From the NCBI GenBank assembly GCA_944321735.1, contig CALUMK010000003.1, positions 1-64,000 of the forward strand: a stretch of DNA of 64,000 nucleotides, written 5' to 3'. Positions 16,983-25,561 of this stretch are shown here, piece after piece. Numbering within the stretch: position 1 is the first letter of the stretch; each line of letters opens with the position of its first letter. Source of the DNA: an uncultured Bacteroidales bacterium. Lineage in GTDB: Bacteria; Bacteroidota; Bacteroidia; Bacteroidales; P3. Both the position numbers and the translations under genes were made by a program. The notes below the pieces were generated by a model. That model saw nothing but the letters and a program-made list of their open reading frames with translations. It was not told the DNA's origin and ran no database searches.

Positions 16983-17873
16983 ATGAATATCTCCAATCAT
17001 AGACGGACAAGGGACAGGGTGATTACGGTTCTGACTTATTTGGCTATGACCTTTGTCCTCCTTCTGCCGTTTGCCTTGTTTATCGGCTTGGCAGCCAAGT
17101 CCGAGCTTTTGTTCCGGGACAATTCGTTGGGACAATTGCTTTTCTCTTCGCAATGGCGGCCCAGTTCGGGCGAGTTCGGTTTCAAGCCGTTTATTGTCGG
17201 TTCGCTTTATGTCACCTTGATTGCCATGCTGATTTCAGCACCGATTTGTTTCTTGTCGGCCATCCATATTACGCAATACGCCCCTCGGAAAGCGGCCAAG
17301 ATCGTAGTCACAGCTATCGATATCCTGGCCGGGATTCCATCGGTGGTCTATGGGGTGTGGGGCATGGTATTCGTGGTGCCTTGGTTAGGCCGGATTGCCG
17401 CGAGCTTGGGAATCCAATCCAACGGTTACAGCATTCTTGCCGGGGGAGTCGTGTTGTCTATCATGGTGATTCCCTTTATCTTGAATATTCTGATGGAAAT
17501 ATATCGGACTATTCCCAAGGAATTGACCGAGGTGTCGCTTTCGCTGGGGGCGACCCGTTGGGAGACGATACGTGATGTGCTGAACCGCAAGGCTTTGCCG
17601 GGTATTTTGGCGGCTTTCGGCTTCGGCTTCGCCCGGGCTTTCGGGGAAACGATGGCGGTGCTGATGGTGGTGGGCAATGTGGTGATGATTCCTTCGGGCT
17701 TGTTCGACCCGGGCTATCCTTTGCCGGCTTTGATTGCCAACAGCTTCGGGGAATTGGGTTCGATTCCGGAAATCGAGAGCGCCTTGATGTTCGCCGCCCT
17801 GATCCTGTTGGTGGTGGTCTTGGTATTCAACGCTACCTTGCGCTGGCTGATTATCCGAGTAGAAAAATATTAG
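16983..17873 (+). CDS. pstC: Phosphate ABC transporter permease
   Basis: A 296-residue inner-membrane permease with about six hydrophobic helices, the first at about 12-35. The cytoplasmic EAA-type loop reads EVSLSLGATRWETIRDVLNRKALPGI. Together with PstA it forms the channel through which PstS-delivered phosphate passes. The ATG at 16,983 is preferred over a TTG 30 bases upstream. PstA starts 3 bases after the stop. Confidence 0.92.
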   Translation: MNISNHRRTRDRVITVLTYLAMTFVLLLPFALFIGLAAKSELLFRDNSLGQLLFSSQWRPSSGEFGFKPFIVGSLYVTLIAMLISAPICFLSAIHITQYAPRKAAKIVVTAIDILAGIPSVVYGVWGMVFVVPWLGRIAASLGIQSNGYSILAGGVVLSIMVIPFILNILMEIYRTIPKELTEVSLSLGATRWETIRDVLNRKALPGILAAFGFGFARAFGETMAVLMVVGNVVMIPSGLFDPGYPLPALIANSFGELGSIPEIESALMFAALILLVVVLVFNATLRWLIIRVEKY

Positions 17874-17876
17874 GAA

Positions 17877-18791
17877 ATGGAACAGAGAAGTCTCGCAGAA
17901 GTAAGGGCTTTGGTCAAGAGCCATGAGAAGCCTGCCCGAACCGGACGCAAGTTGGGAGAAGAGATTTTCTTCCGTTCGTTGATGAACATTGCTTCGGTCT
18001 TGATTGTCGGGGTGATGGGGGTGATTTTGGTATCTATCTTTTATAAAGGGATTTCCACTTTCAGTTGGAGCATGCTTACCGAGGATATGGGTTCGGGATT
18101 TTACCTGAACCGGGGAGGGGGCATCAAGAACGCGATTGTGGGGTCTTTATATTTGTCGCTGAGTGCCACTTTGTTGGCTTTGGTCGTAGGTTTGGCTTGC
18201 GCCCTTTGCATGAATGTGTATATGGTCAAGTTCCCTAAGTTGCTGAATACGGCACGTTTCCTGTTGGATCTGATCTGGGGCGTGCCTTCTATCATCTACG
18301 GGGCTTTCGGTTTTTCGCTGATGGTGTTCTTCGGGGTGAAGACTTCGCTTTTGGCGGGGATTATCACGGTGGCGCTGTTCATTTTGCCTATCATGATCCG
18401 GGCTATCGACGAGGTGATGAAGACGGTGCCGACCGGGCTTTCGGAGAGCGTGCTCTCGATGGGTTCGACCCGCTCGGAACTTTCGTACAAGGTCTATGTG
18501 CGCCAATGTTTTCCGGGCATCGTGACGGCGGTGCTGCTGGCTTTCGGCCGGGCGGTGGGCGATGCGGCTTCGGTCTTGTATGTGACGGGCGAGAATTCAA
18601 AGACGCCGACCAGCCTTTTGGACAATGCCACGACTTTGCCGGTGGCCATTTACAATCAGATCAATTCGCCTTACGCGGCGACGCAGGACAAGGCTTACGC
18701 TTCGGCTTTTGTCCTGACTTTGATAATTTTGCTAATCAGTCTGCTTTCGCGATATATTTCAAAGCGTTATCAGAAGTACCGTATTTATTGA
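17877..18791 (+). CDS. pstA: Phosphate ABC transporter permease
   Basis: A 304-residue partner of PstC, also with about six membrane helices. Its EAA loop is ESVLSMGSTRSELSYKVYVRQCFPGI, and a GRAVGDAASVLYVTGEN segment follows, typical of PstA. A basic cytoplasmic N-terminus of about 35 residues precedes the first helix. It lies 3 bases after pstC and 7 bases before pstB. Confidence 0.92.
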   Translation: MEQRSLAEVRALVKSHEKPARTGRKLGEEIFFRSLMNIASVLIVGVMGVILVSIFYKGISTFSWSMLTEDMGSGFYLNRGGGIKNAIVGSLYLSLSATLLALVVGLACALCMNVYMVKFPKLLNTARFLLDLIWGVPSIIYGAFGFSLMVFFGVKTSLLAGIITVALFILPIMIRAIDEVMKTVPTGLSESVLSMGSTRSELSYKVYVRQCFPGIVTAVLLAFGRAVGDAASVLYVTGENSKTPTSLLDNATTLPVAIYNQINSPYAATQDKAYASAFVLTLIILLISLLSRYISKRYQKYRIY

Positions 18792-18798
18792 TTTTGCC

Positions 18799-19629
18799 AT
18801 GGATACACAAGCGATGGATGCCAAGATGGGGGCGGGCGGAAGTGCCAAGCCGTTCGAAGGGGAAGGAATCATACGGGTGGATAATCTGAACCTGTATGCG
18901 GGAAAGACGCATATCTTGAAGAATGTCAATATAGAGATTCCGAAGAACAAGTTGACAGTGATTCTGGGGCCGTCGGGTTGCGGCAAGACTACCTTGCTCA
19001 AGTGCATGAACCGTCTTACCGACTTGACACCGGACATCAAGGTGAGCGGGAATATTTATATACGGGATCAGCATACCGGGGAATTGCCGGTTTTCGGGGC
19101 TAAGACGGATATCGTGGCTTTGCGGCGGAAGATGGGGCTGTTGTCGCAGCGTCCGTTCCCCTTACCGATGAATATCTACAACAACATTGCCTACGGATTG
19201 AAGCTTCGCGGCAAATATACCCGGGCGGAGCTGAACGACCTGGTGGAGTATTATCTGCGGCAAGTCAACCTCTGGGAGGAGGTCAAGGATCGTCTGCGTT
19301 CGCCGGCGGTGCGGCTCTCGATAGGGCAGCAGCAGCGGCTTTGCCTGGCTCGCGGGCTTGCCGTCAACCCGGATATCATTCTGGCGGACGAGCCCACTTC
19401 GGCGCTCGACCCGGTCAGCAGCGAGGCTATCGAGAAACAGTTTGCCGCCTTGTCGAAGGATTTTACCTTGGTGATGGTGACCCATGTCCTGCGGCAAGCC
19501 CGCCGTATTGCCGACTACGTGATTTTCATGTATCTCGGCGAGGTTATCGAGATGCGGCCGGCGCAGGAGTTTTTTGAGGATCCGAGGGAGGAGCAGACGA
19601 AGAAGTATCTTTCTGGCGCCTTCAATTAA
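18799..19629 (+). CDS. pstB: Phosphate ABC transporter ATP-binding protein
   Basis: A 276-residue ATPase that powers phosphate import. The Walker A motif is GPSGCGKTT (near residue 56), the Q-loop lies in LLSQRPFPLPMNIYNN, the signature is LSIGQQQRLCLARGLA, and Walker B is IILADEPTSALDP with the switch histidine in MVTHVLRQA. The signature LSIGQQQR differs slightly from the usual LSGGQQQR (Ile for Gly). phoU, the common fifth gene, is not present downstream; a long hairpin follows the stop codon directly. Confidence 0.93.
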   Translation: MDTQAMDAKMGAGGSAKPFEGEGIIRVDNLNLYAGKTHILKNVNIEIPKNKLTVILGPSGCGKTTLLKCMNRLTDLTPDIKVSGNIYIRDQHTGELPVFGAKTDIVALRRKMGLLSQRPFPLPMNIYNNIAYGLKLRGKYTRAELNDLVEYYLRQVNLWEEVKDRLRSPAVRLSIGQQQRLCLARGLAVNPDIILADEPTSALDPVSSEAIEKQFAALSKDFTLVMVTHVLRQARRIADYVIFMYLGEVIEMRPAQEFFEDPREEQTKKYLSGAFN

Positions 19630-19753
19630 AAAATCATTCGGAGCGCGATCTGCTGCGTTACGCGAGGGATTTGAAAATGCTCACGTACAAAAGTACGCTC
19701 CGCTTTTCTCACCCTCGCGATGCCTTGCATCTCATCGCTCCGGATGATTTTTT
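19628..19753. repeat. 126-bp imperfect inverted repeat (large hairpin)
   Basis: Arms at 19,628-19,649 and 19,734-19,753 pair almost perfectly. Inner segments (CGCGAGGG with CCCTCGCG) and a central ACGTAC-AAAA-GTACG hairpin also pair. The A-run at one end and T-run at the other make it a bidirectional terminator between the convergent pstB and fcl genes. Similar long palindromes recur in Bacteroidota intergenic regions. Confidence 0.8.
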
Positions 19754-19849
19754 GAGTTACAATTGTGTTTCCGTTTTCTCCGCTTCGGTTCGGCGCCTCG
19801 TATCTGCTCGATATAAAACCTTTTTAAGACGGTCGCAGAGAGGCTTTCC

Positions 19850-19883
19850 TCACCCTCGCGGTGCCTTGTATCTTATCGTTCGG
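19850..19883. repeat. Partial second copy of the hairpin's 3' half
   Basis: This 34-base stretch matches 19,709-19,742 at 29 of 34 positions. It overlaps the last codons of fcl. It looks like a decayed duplicate of the palindromic element. Confidence 0.6.
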
Positions 19884-20814
19884 CGCGCATCGGATTATGA
19901 AGAAAATCCTCGTATGCCATCCGGATGCCGTCCGCCAGTTCGGTCTTGTACGTCCAGCCAAGCGCTGTGGCCTTCGACACGTCTAGAAGTTTGCGCGGCG
20001 TGCCGTTTGGTTTGCTGGTATCCCAAAGGATTTCGCCTTTGTAGCCTACAATCTTGGCGACAAGTTCCGATAATTCCTTGATGGAGATTTCTTTGCCCGT
20101 TCCGGCATTGACCGTTTCGTTGCCGCTGTAATGGTTCATCAGAAACACGCAGAGGTTGGCCAAATCATCCACATAGAGGAATTCCCGTAAGGGTGAACCG
20201 TCTCCCCAGCAGGTTACAGACGGCAGGTTCTGCTCCTTGGCTTCATGGAAACGGCGGATCAGGGCTGGCAGCACGTGGCTGTGGGTGGGGTGGTAGTTGT
20301 CGTTCGGCCCGTAGAGGTTGGTGGGCATCACGCTGATATAGTCGGTGCCGTATTGACGATTCAGAAACTCGCAGTACTTGAGCCCGGAAATCTTGGCCAA
20401 GGCGTAGGCTTCGTTGGTCTTTTCCAGTTCGGAAGTCAGCAGGCAGCTTTCTTTCATCGGCTGGGGCGCCATGCGGGGGTAGATGCAGGACGAGCCGAGG
20501 AATTCCAGTTTCTTGCAGCCGTTCTGCCAGGCCGAATGAATCACGTTCATTTCCAAAATCATGTTCTCGTACATGAAATCGGCAAGCGCGCTCTGGTTTG
20601 CCACGATGCCGCCTACCTTGGCCGCGGCCAAGAAAACGTATTCGGGCTTTTCTTCGGCGAAGAATTTTTCCACTGCTTCCTGGCGGCACAGATCCAGTTC
20701 TTTATGGGTTCGGGTAATAATATTGGTATAGCCTTGGCGTTGAAGTTCGCGGAGGATGGCCGAGCCTACCATGCCCCGGTGTCCGGCCACATATATTTTT
20801 GAAGTCTTTTCCAT
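19873..20814 (-). CDS. fcl: GDP-L-fucose synthase
   Basis: A 313-residue epimerase/reductase that turns GDP-4-keto-6-deoxy-mannose into GDP-L-fucose using NADPH. It carries the glycine-rich VAGHRGMVGSAI (9-20), the catalytic S108 and C110 in LGSSCIYP, and the Y137-xxx-K141 pair (YALAK). The C-terminal residues overlap a repeat. It sits 84 bases downstream of gmd on the same strand, so the two genes make a GDP-fucose unit feeding surface glycans or glycoproteins. Confidence 0.95.
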   Translation of the reverse strand: MEKTSKIYVAGHRGMVGSAILRELQRQGYTNIITRTHKELDLCRQEAVEKFFAEEKPEYVFLAAAKVGGIVANQSALADFMYENMILEMNVIHSAWQNGCKKLEFLGSSCIYPRMAPQPMKESCLLTSELEKTNEAYALAKISGLKYCEFLNRQYGTDYISVMPTNLYGPNDNYHPTHSHVLPALIRRFHEAKEQNLPSVTCWGDGSPLREFLYVDDLANLCVFLMNHYSGNETVNAGTGKEISIKELSELVAKIVGYKGEILWDTSKPNGTPRKLLDVSKATALGWTYKTELADGIRMAYEDFLHNPMRAER

Positions 20815-20898
20815 CTTTGAAGTCTTTTGCTAAAGGGATTTACGAGGTGTTTTCAGCATCGTTTCGTTTCCTGCGGATGCTCGGCATCGCTATCCGGT

Positions 20899-21987
20899 TT
20901 ACTTTACGATGCCTTTTTCCAGGTATTCGGCCAGGTTGGTCCGGATGTGCTCGCTGGCTTTTTCCACGGCTACCTTGGCCATGTCGGCATCCGCCATGAT
21001 TTTGACCAATTGCTCGAAAGTGGTCTTGGTGGGATTCCAGCCTAATTCGCGTTTGGCCTTGCTCGGGTCTCCCCATAGGTTGACCACGTCGGTGGGACGG
21101 TAAAAATCGGGTGAAACTTCCACTATGACGCGGCCTGTGGCCTTGTCGATACCCTTTTCATCCTCGCCTTCGCCTTGGAATTCCAATTCGATACCCACAT
21201 AGTGGAAAGCCAGTTGGCAGAACTCGCGCACCGAGTGCTGTTCACCGGTAGCGATTACGAAGTCTTCCGGCTTGTTGTTCTGCAAGATAAGCCACATGCA
21301 TTCCACGTAATCCTTGGCATAACCCCAGTCTCGCAGCGAGGAAAGGTTTCCCAAGTAAAGCTTGTCCTGTTTGCCTTGGGCAATCCGGGAGGCGGCCAAG
21401 GTGATCTTGCGGGTCACGAAGGTTTCGCCCCGGCGTTCGGATTCGTGGTTGAACAGGATGCCTGAGCAGCAGAACATGCCGTAGGCTTCGCGGTACTCTT
21501 TGACAATCCAGTAACCGTAGAGTTTAGCTACGGCATAAGGACTATATGGGTGGAAAGGAGTATTTTCGTTCTGAGGTACTTCCTCTACTTTTCCATACAG
21601 TTCGGATGTCGAAGCCTGGTAAATCCGGCAGGTCTTGGCTAAGCCGCAAAGCCGTACCGCTTCCAGTACCCGGAGTACCCCGGTGGCATCCACATCGGCG
21701 GTGAATTCGGGCGAATCGAACGACACCTGCACATGGCTTTGGGCAGCCAGATTGTAAACTTCGTCAGGTCTTACTTTCATGATGACCTGCATGATGCTCA
21801 TCGAGTCTCCGAGGTCGGCATAATGCAGGTGGAAATGCGGCCTGCCCTCTAAGTGGGCAATCCGTTCCCGGAAATCGACCGACGAACGCCGTATCGTCCC
21901 GTGGACATCGTATCCTTTATCTAGTAGGAATTCGGCCAAAAACGAACCGTCTTGACCCGTGATTCCGGTAATCAAAGCTGTCTTCAT
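20899..21987 (-). CDS. gmd: GDP-mannose 4,6-dehydratase
   Basis: A 362-residue SDR-family dehydratase that makes GDP-4-keto-6-deoxy-D-mannose from GDP-mannose. It shows [15 protein letters not shown] at the N-terminus, the [10 protein letters not shown] active-site segment, and [13 protein letters not shown] with the Tyr/Lys pair. The reading frame is open to 22,092, but the ATG at 21,987 begins the conserved sequence and lies 75 bases downstream of a consensus promoter. It is followed by fcl. Confidence 0.95.
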   Translation of the reverse strand: MKTALITGITGQDGSFLAEFLLDKGYDVHGTIRRSSVDFRERIAHLEGRPHFHLHYADLGDSMSIMQVIMKVRPDEVYNLAAQSHVQVSFDSPEFTADVDATGVLRVLEAVRLCGLAKTCRIYQASTSELYGKVEEVPQNENTPFHPYSPYAVAKLYGYWIVKEYREAYGMFCCSGILFNHESERRGETFVTRKITLAASRIAQGKQDKLYLGNLSSLRDWGYAKDYVECMWLILQNNKPEDFVIATGEQHSVREFCQLAFHYVGIELEFQGEGEDEKGIDKATGRVIVEVSPDFYRPTDVVNLWGDPSKAKRELGWNPTKTTFEQLVKIMADADMAKVAVEKASEHIRTNLAEYLEKGIVK

Positions 21988-22061
21988 GGTTTGTATTTGA
22001 ATTATTTCAGGGGCAATTGAAAGTAGGCTATTCTTGTTTTGCTGCATGGCAGCAAAGGTTG

Positions 22062-22092
22062 CAAAGATAGCGAAAGTCGAGAGCAGAGCCAA
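22062..22092 (-). promoter_or_regulatory. Promoter of gmd-fcl
   Basis: Read on the minus strand: TTG (22,092-22,090), a 20-base spacer, and TATCTTTG (22,069-22,062). This matches the Bacteroidota -33/-7 consensus with ideal spacing, 75 bases upstream of the gmd ATG. Confidence 0.72.
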
Positions 22093-22220
22093 GCCGCTCC
22101 CTTGCTTGAGCTATGCCGAGGCCAAGCTATCTTCGATGCAAAGCAATCAAGGATAGGAATAAATATGCTTTACCTGTATGGCAAGGCGTTTTTCATTCAA
22201 TGGAATAGCTGCTGGTTGGT

Positions 22221-22370
22221 TCAATTTTCTTCTATTCTTTGGATTTCATCCATCGTTAATTCAGTGGTCTGGGCGATGGCATCCGAAGTTGTGCCTAAGT
22301 ATTTAAGGTTGCAGGCGATTTTGAGCCGCTTTTCTTGTTGACCTTTTGCTCTTCCTTCGTCCTTCTTTTT
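22221..22370 (-). pseudogene. C-terminal remnant of a fourth Rpn-family gene
   Basis: Read on the minus strand in a frame shifted by one base from the adjacent gene, the bases encode a lysine/glutamate-rich linker (KKDEGRAKGQQEKRL) followed by LGTTSDAIAQTTELTMDEIQRIEEN and a stop. This matches the end of Rpn-family proteins: the EG-rich linker and the 'isQiTGLSieEIekL' tail. It has no start codon or nuclease domain, so it is a leftover from recombination at the end of the array. Confidence 0.65.
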
Positions 22371-22371
22371 T

Positions 22372-23295
22372 TCAGAACCGGTCAATTTCTTGGATGGATA
22401 GGCCGGTAATTTGGGCTATCTTTTTCGTCTCGATGCCTATCTCCTTCATCGCTTTGGCATTGCGCATCTTTTCTTCCTCAATCCCTTTCTCGATTCCCCT
22501 CTCGATTCCTTCGGCCAGGCCTTCCGCGCGTCCTTCCTGCTTCCCATTGAAGTGTCCTTCCTCGTAGCCGCTGGTCACCGTGTCGTGCAGCCGGGCCATG
22601 TCGTCCAAGTGCTGGTAATAGGCATTCCTTTCGGCCTCGCTCATTCGGTCGATGCGCAGCAGCTCGCGAACCTTGTCCAATCCCGGGGCGGAGGCGTTCT
22701 CGGGCAGCGTCCCCGTCTTGAAATAGTAAATCCATTCTTCGATGGGGCTTTTGGCCACCTTATCGAAGTCGTTGACTTTGAGGATATAGTATTCTGGGAA
22801 GAGCTGGCTGACGGTATCGATCTCGAACTTTTCCTTCTGGAAAGGATTCAATTCCAAAATGTCCCCGTTGTGGATGCCACGGAACTCGGTCTTGCCGTGA
22901 TAGACGTAGTCGGTACCCTTTCCCAAGGCGAAATAGACGATGTTGACGCTATAGACCTTGCTGACGTGTTCGTAGTTCTCGCCTTTGTTGATGTAATCGC
23001 ATAGCACTTTGGATGTGCCGAAGATCATGCGTTGGAAATAGGCGGTCTCGGTGTTGTTCTGGACCTCGATGATGACCTTTGCCTTGTCGTCCATCAACGC
23101 CAATAGATCCACGCGATTGGCCTTGTCGTCCTCTCGTTCGCGGTTGCCCTCGCTTTCCAAGAGGCCTTGGATTTTGACGGTTTTGCCAAAGAGGGAGGAG
23201 AGGAAGCCTTCCAGGACATCGAAATTGGCCTTGTTGCGCAGCAGGCGCTTCATCGCCCAGTCAAAACGGATGTAGTTTTCGGTTTTCTTTTCCAT
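22372..23295 (-). CDS. Rpn family nuclease (PD-(D/E)XK transposase-like), copy 1
   Basis: A 307-residue protein of the Rpn/PDDEXK_2 family. The nuclease core has D in RVDLLALMDD and E in VIIEVQNN (an ExQ version of the ExK motif), typical of the family. The middle is helical. The C-terminus has an EG-rich linker (the longest of the three copies) and a short helix-turn-helix-like tail. E. coli RpnA cuts DNA and promotes RecA-independent recombination, and family members can restrict phage. It differs from copies 2 and 3 mostly after about residue 240, where its last 25 residues are distinct (EIGIETKKIAQ). It reads last in a three-gene tandem. Confidence 0.88.
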   Translation of the reverse strand: MEKKTENYIRFDWAMKRLLRNKANFDVLEGFLSSLFGKTVKIQGLLESEGNREREDDKANRVDLLALMDDKAKVIIEVQNNTETAYFQRMIFGTSKVLCDYINKGENYEHVSKVYSVNIVYFALGKGTDYVYHGKTEFRGIHNGDILELNPFQKEKFEIDTVSQLFPEYYILKVNDFDKVAKSPIEEWIYYFKTGTLPENASAPGLDKVRELLRIDRMSEAERNAYYQHLDDMARLHDTVTSGYEEGHFNGKQEGRAEGLAEGIERGIEKGIEEEKMRNAKAMKEIGIETKKIAQITGLSIQEIDRF

Positions 23296-23309
23296 GGCGT
23301 TGCGTTTTT

Positions 23310-24221
23310 TCAGAGTTTTTCGATTTCCTCGATGGAGAGACCGGTGATATCGGCAATGTCATTCACAGGGTAGCCTTTATCTTTCATCGTTTTGGCATTG
23401 CGTATCTTTTCTTTCTCAATCCCTTTCTCGATTCCTTCGGCCAGCCCTTCTGCGCGTCCTTCCTGTTTCCCGTCAAAGCGTCCTTCCTCGTAGCCGCTGG
23501 TTACCGTGTCATGCAACCGGGCCATATCGTACAGGTGATACTCGTAAGCTTTCCGCTCGGCCTCGCTCATTCGGTCGATGCGCAGCAGCTCGCGAACCTT
23601 GTCCAATCCCGGGGCGGAGGCGTTCTCGGGCAGCGTCCCCGTCTTGAAATAATAGATCCATTCCTCGATGGGGCTTTTGGCCACCTTGTCGAAGTCGTTG
23701 ACCTTGAGGATATAGTATTCCGGGAAGAGCTGGCTGACGGTATCGACCTCGAACTTTTCCTTCTGGAAGGGGTTCAGCTGCAGGATGTCCCCGTTGTGGA
23801 TGCCGCGGAACTCGGTCTTGCCGTGATAGACGTAGTCGGAGCCTTTGCCGAGGGCAAAATAGACGATATTGACGCTATAGACCTTGCTGACATGCTCGTA
23901 GTTCTGTCCTTTGTTGATGTAATCGCACAGGACCTTGGAGGTGCCGAAGATCATGCGCTGGAAGTAGGCGGTCTCGGTGTTGTTCTGGACCTCGATGATG
24001 ACCTTTGCCTTGTCGTCCATCAACGCCAATAGATCCACGCGATTGGCCTTGTCGTCCTCTCGTTCGCGGTTGCCCTCGCTTTCCAAGAGGCCTTGGATTT
24101 TGACGGTTTTGCCAAAGAGGGAGGAGAGGAAGCCTTCCAGGACATCGAAATTGGCCTTGTTGCGCAGCAGGCGCTTCATCGCCCAGTCGAAGCGGATGTA
24201 GTTTTCGGTTCTCTTTTCCAT
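23310..24221 (-). CDS. Rpn family nuclease, copy 2
   Basis: A 303-residue paralogue, almost identical to its neighbours over the first 240 residues and sharing the same D...ExQ nuclease motif (RVDLLALMDD, VIIEVQNN). Its linker is shorter than that of copy 1, and its tail (KGYPVNDIADITGLSIEEIEKL) matches copy 3. The open frame starts upstream, but the ATG at 24,221 aligns with the other two copies. It lies 14 bases upstream of copy 1 and 13 bases downstream of copy 3, so all three are likely one transcript. Confidence 0.88.
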   Translation of the reverse strand: MEKRTENYIRFDWAMKRLLRNKANFDVLEGFLSSLFGKTVKIQGLLESEGNREREDDKANRVDLLALMDDKAKVIIEVQNNTETAYFQRMIFGTSKVLCDYINKGQNYEHVSKVYSVNIVYFALGKGSDYVYHGKTEFRGIHNGDILQLNPFQKEKFEVDTVSQLFPEYYILKVNDFDKVAKSPIEEWIYYFKTGTLPENASAPGLDKVRELLRIDRMSEAERKAYEYHLYDMARLHDTVTSGYEEGRFDGKQEGRAEGLAEGIEKGIEKEKIRNAKTMKDKGYPVNDIADITGLSIEEIEKL

Positions 24222-24234
24222 GGCGGTGCGGTTT

Positions 24235-25122
24235 TCAGAGTTTTTCGATTTCCTCGATGGAGAGGCCGGTGATGTCGGCAATGTCATTCACGGGGTAGCC
24301 TTTGGCTTTCATCGTTTTGGCATTGCGTAATTTCTCTTTTTCAATGCCTTCTTCGATGCCTTCCTTTTTCCCGTCGAAGTGCCCTTCTTCGTAGCCGCTG
24401 GTCACCGTGTCGTGCAGCCGAGCCATGTCGTCCAAGTGCTGGTAATAGGCATTCCGTTCGGCCTCGCTCATTCGGTCGATGCGCAGCAGCTCGCGAACCT
24501 TGTCCAATCCCGGGGCGGAGGCGTTCTCGGGCAGCGTCCCCGTCTTGAAATAATAAATCCATTCCTCGATGGGGCTTTTGGCCACCTTGTCGAAGTCGTT
24601 GACCTTGAGGATATAGTATTCGGGGAAGAGCTGGCTGACGGTATCGACCTCGAATTTTTCCTTCTGGAAAGGATTCAATTCCAAAATATCCCCATTGTGG
24701 ATGCCGCGGAACTCGGTCTTGCCGTGATAAACGTAGTCGGTACCCTTTCCCAAGGCGAAATAGACGATGTTGACGCTATAGACCTTGCTGACGTGTTCGT
24801 AGTTCTCGCCTTTGTTGATGTAATCGCATAGCACTTTGGATGTGCCGAAGATCATGCGTTGGAAATAGGCGGTCTCGGTGTTGTTCTGGACCTCGATGAT
24901 GACCTTTTCCTTGGTGTCCATCAGGGCGAGCAAATCCACGCGGTTGGCCTTGTCGTCCTCTCGTTCGCGGTTGCCCTCGCTTTCCAAGAGGCCTTGGATT
25001 TTGACGGTTTTGCCAAAGAGGGAGGAGAGGAAGCCTTCCAGGACATCGAAATTGGCCTTGTTGCGCAGCAGGCGCTTCATCGCCCAGTCAAAACGGATGT
25101 AGTTTTCGGTTCTCTTTTCCAT
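24235..25122 (-). CDS. Rpn family nuclease, copy 3
   Basis: A 295-residue paralogue and first gene of the array in transcription order. It has the same nuclease core with one local difference (LLALMDTKEKVIIEVQNN in place of DDKAK), and the shortest EG linker. The C-terminal tail is the same as in copy 2. A TACTTTTG -7 box lies about 135 bases upstream. Confidence 0.88.
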   Translation of the reverse strand: MEKRTENYIRFDWAMKRLLRNKANFDVLEGFLSSLFGKTVKIQGLLESEGNREREDDKANRVDLLALMDTKEKVIIEVQNNTETAYFQRMIFGTSKVLCDYINKGENYEHVSKVYSVNIVYFALGKGTDYVYHGKTEFRGIHNGDILELNPFQKEKFEVDTVSQLFPEYYILKVNDFDKVAKSPIEEWIYYFKTGTLPENASAPGLDKVRELLRIDRMSEAERNAYYQHLDDMARLHDTVTSGYEEGHFDGKKEGIEEGIEKEKLRNAKTMKAKGYPVNDIADITGLSIEEIEKL

Positions 25123-25561
25123 GGCGGTGCGGGTTTGCGTGAATAATACGGCTTCTGTGCTTTTCAGCCAATCCTATGCAGAGGCAGCTTCGAACCGGGT
25201 TGAACGCGGGTACGAACCCGAGGGTTCTCCGAAGCCGACTTCAACATCGATTCGAGGCAAAAGTAAGTACAAAATTCATAACCCGCTAATTTTTAACAAT
25301 TTTTAACGACCGGATTTTTCACGAAGTTGTTGCTCCCTTCAAAATTTGGAGCGCCTTCTTCTCCCTTGTTTGGCAGATTTGTATTGAAACGCTAGTCTCG
25401 ATTCCTATTTATGTCCCCAGAGAGGGTTGAATCAGGGTTTATGTCAACGGCAATGGATGAATCGGGATTGATGTCGTATTTGGCCATAAGCGCGGATAGG
25501 AATAGAGGAGCGTTATGCAAGAAAGGAAAACGATAATATGTGGGATTCCTGCTTGAGGAAC
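25123..25561. other. Intergenic region upstream of the Rpn array
   Basis: About 440 bases between the polysaccharide locus end and the Rpn array. It contains a TACTTTTG box (minus strand, 25,258-25,265) that could drive the array, though without a -33 match. Around 25,420-25,475 there are two degenerate copies of a roughly 22-base unit (GGGTTGAATCAGGGTTTATGTC and a diverged copy). I see no gene. Confidence 0.5.
25258..25265 (-). promoter_or_regulatory. Candidate -7 box for the Rpn array
   Basis: The minus strand reads TACTTTTG, a full TAnnTTTG match, 136 bases before the first Rpn gene. No TTG is found at 19-22 bases upstream, so this is tentative. Confidence 0.4.

Noticed and set aside
22372..25122. 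Insertion sequence (because the family is labelled transposase-like)
   Set aside because: No terminal inverted repeats or target-site duplications are seen; Rpn proteins are nucleases, not DDE transposases.
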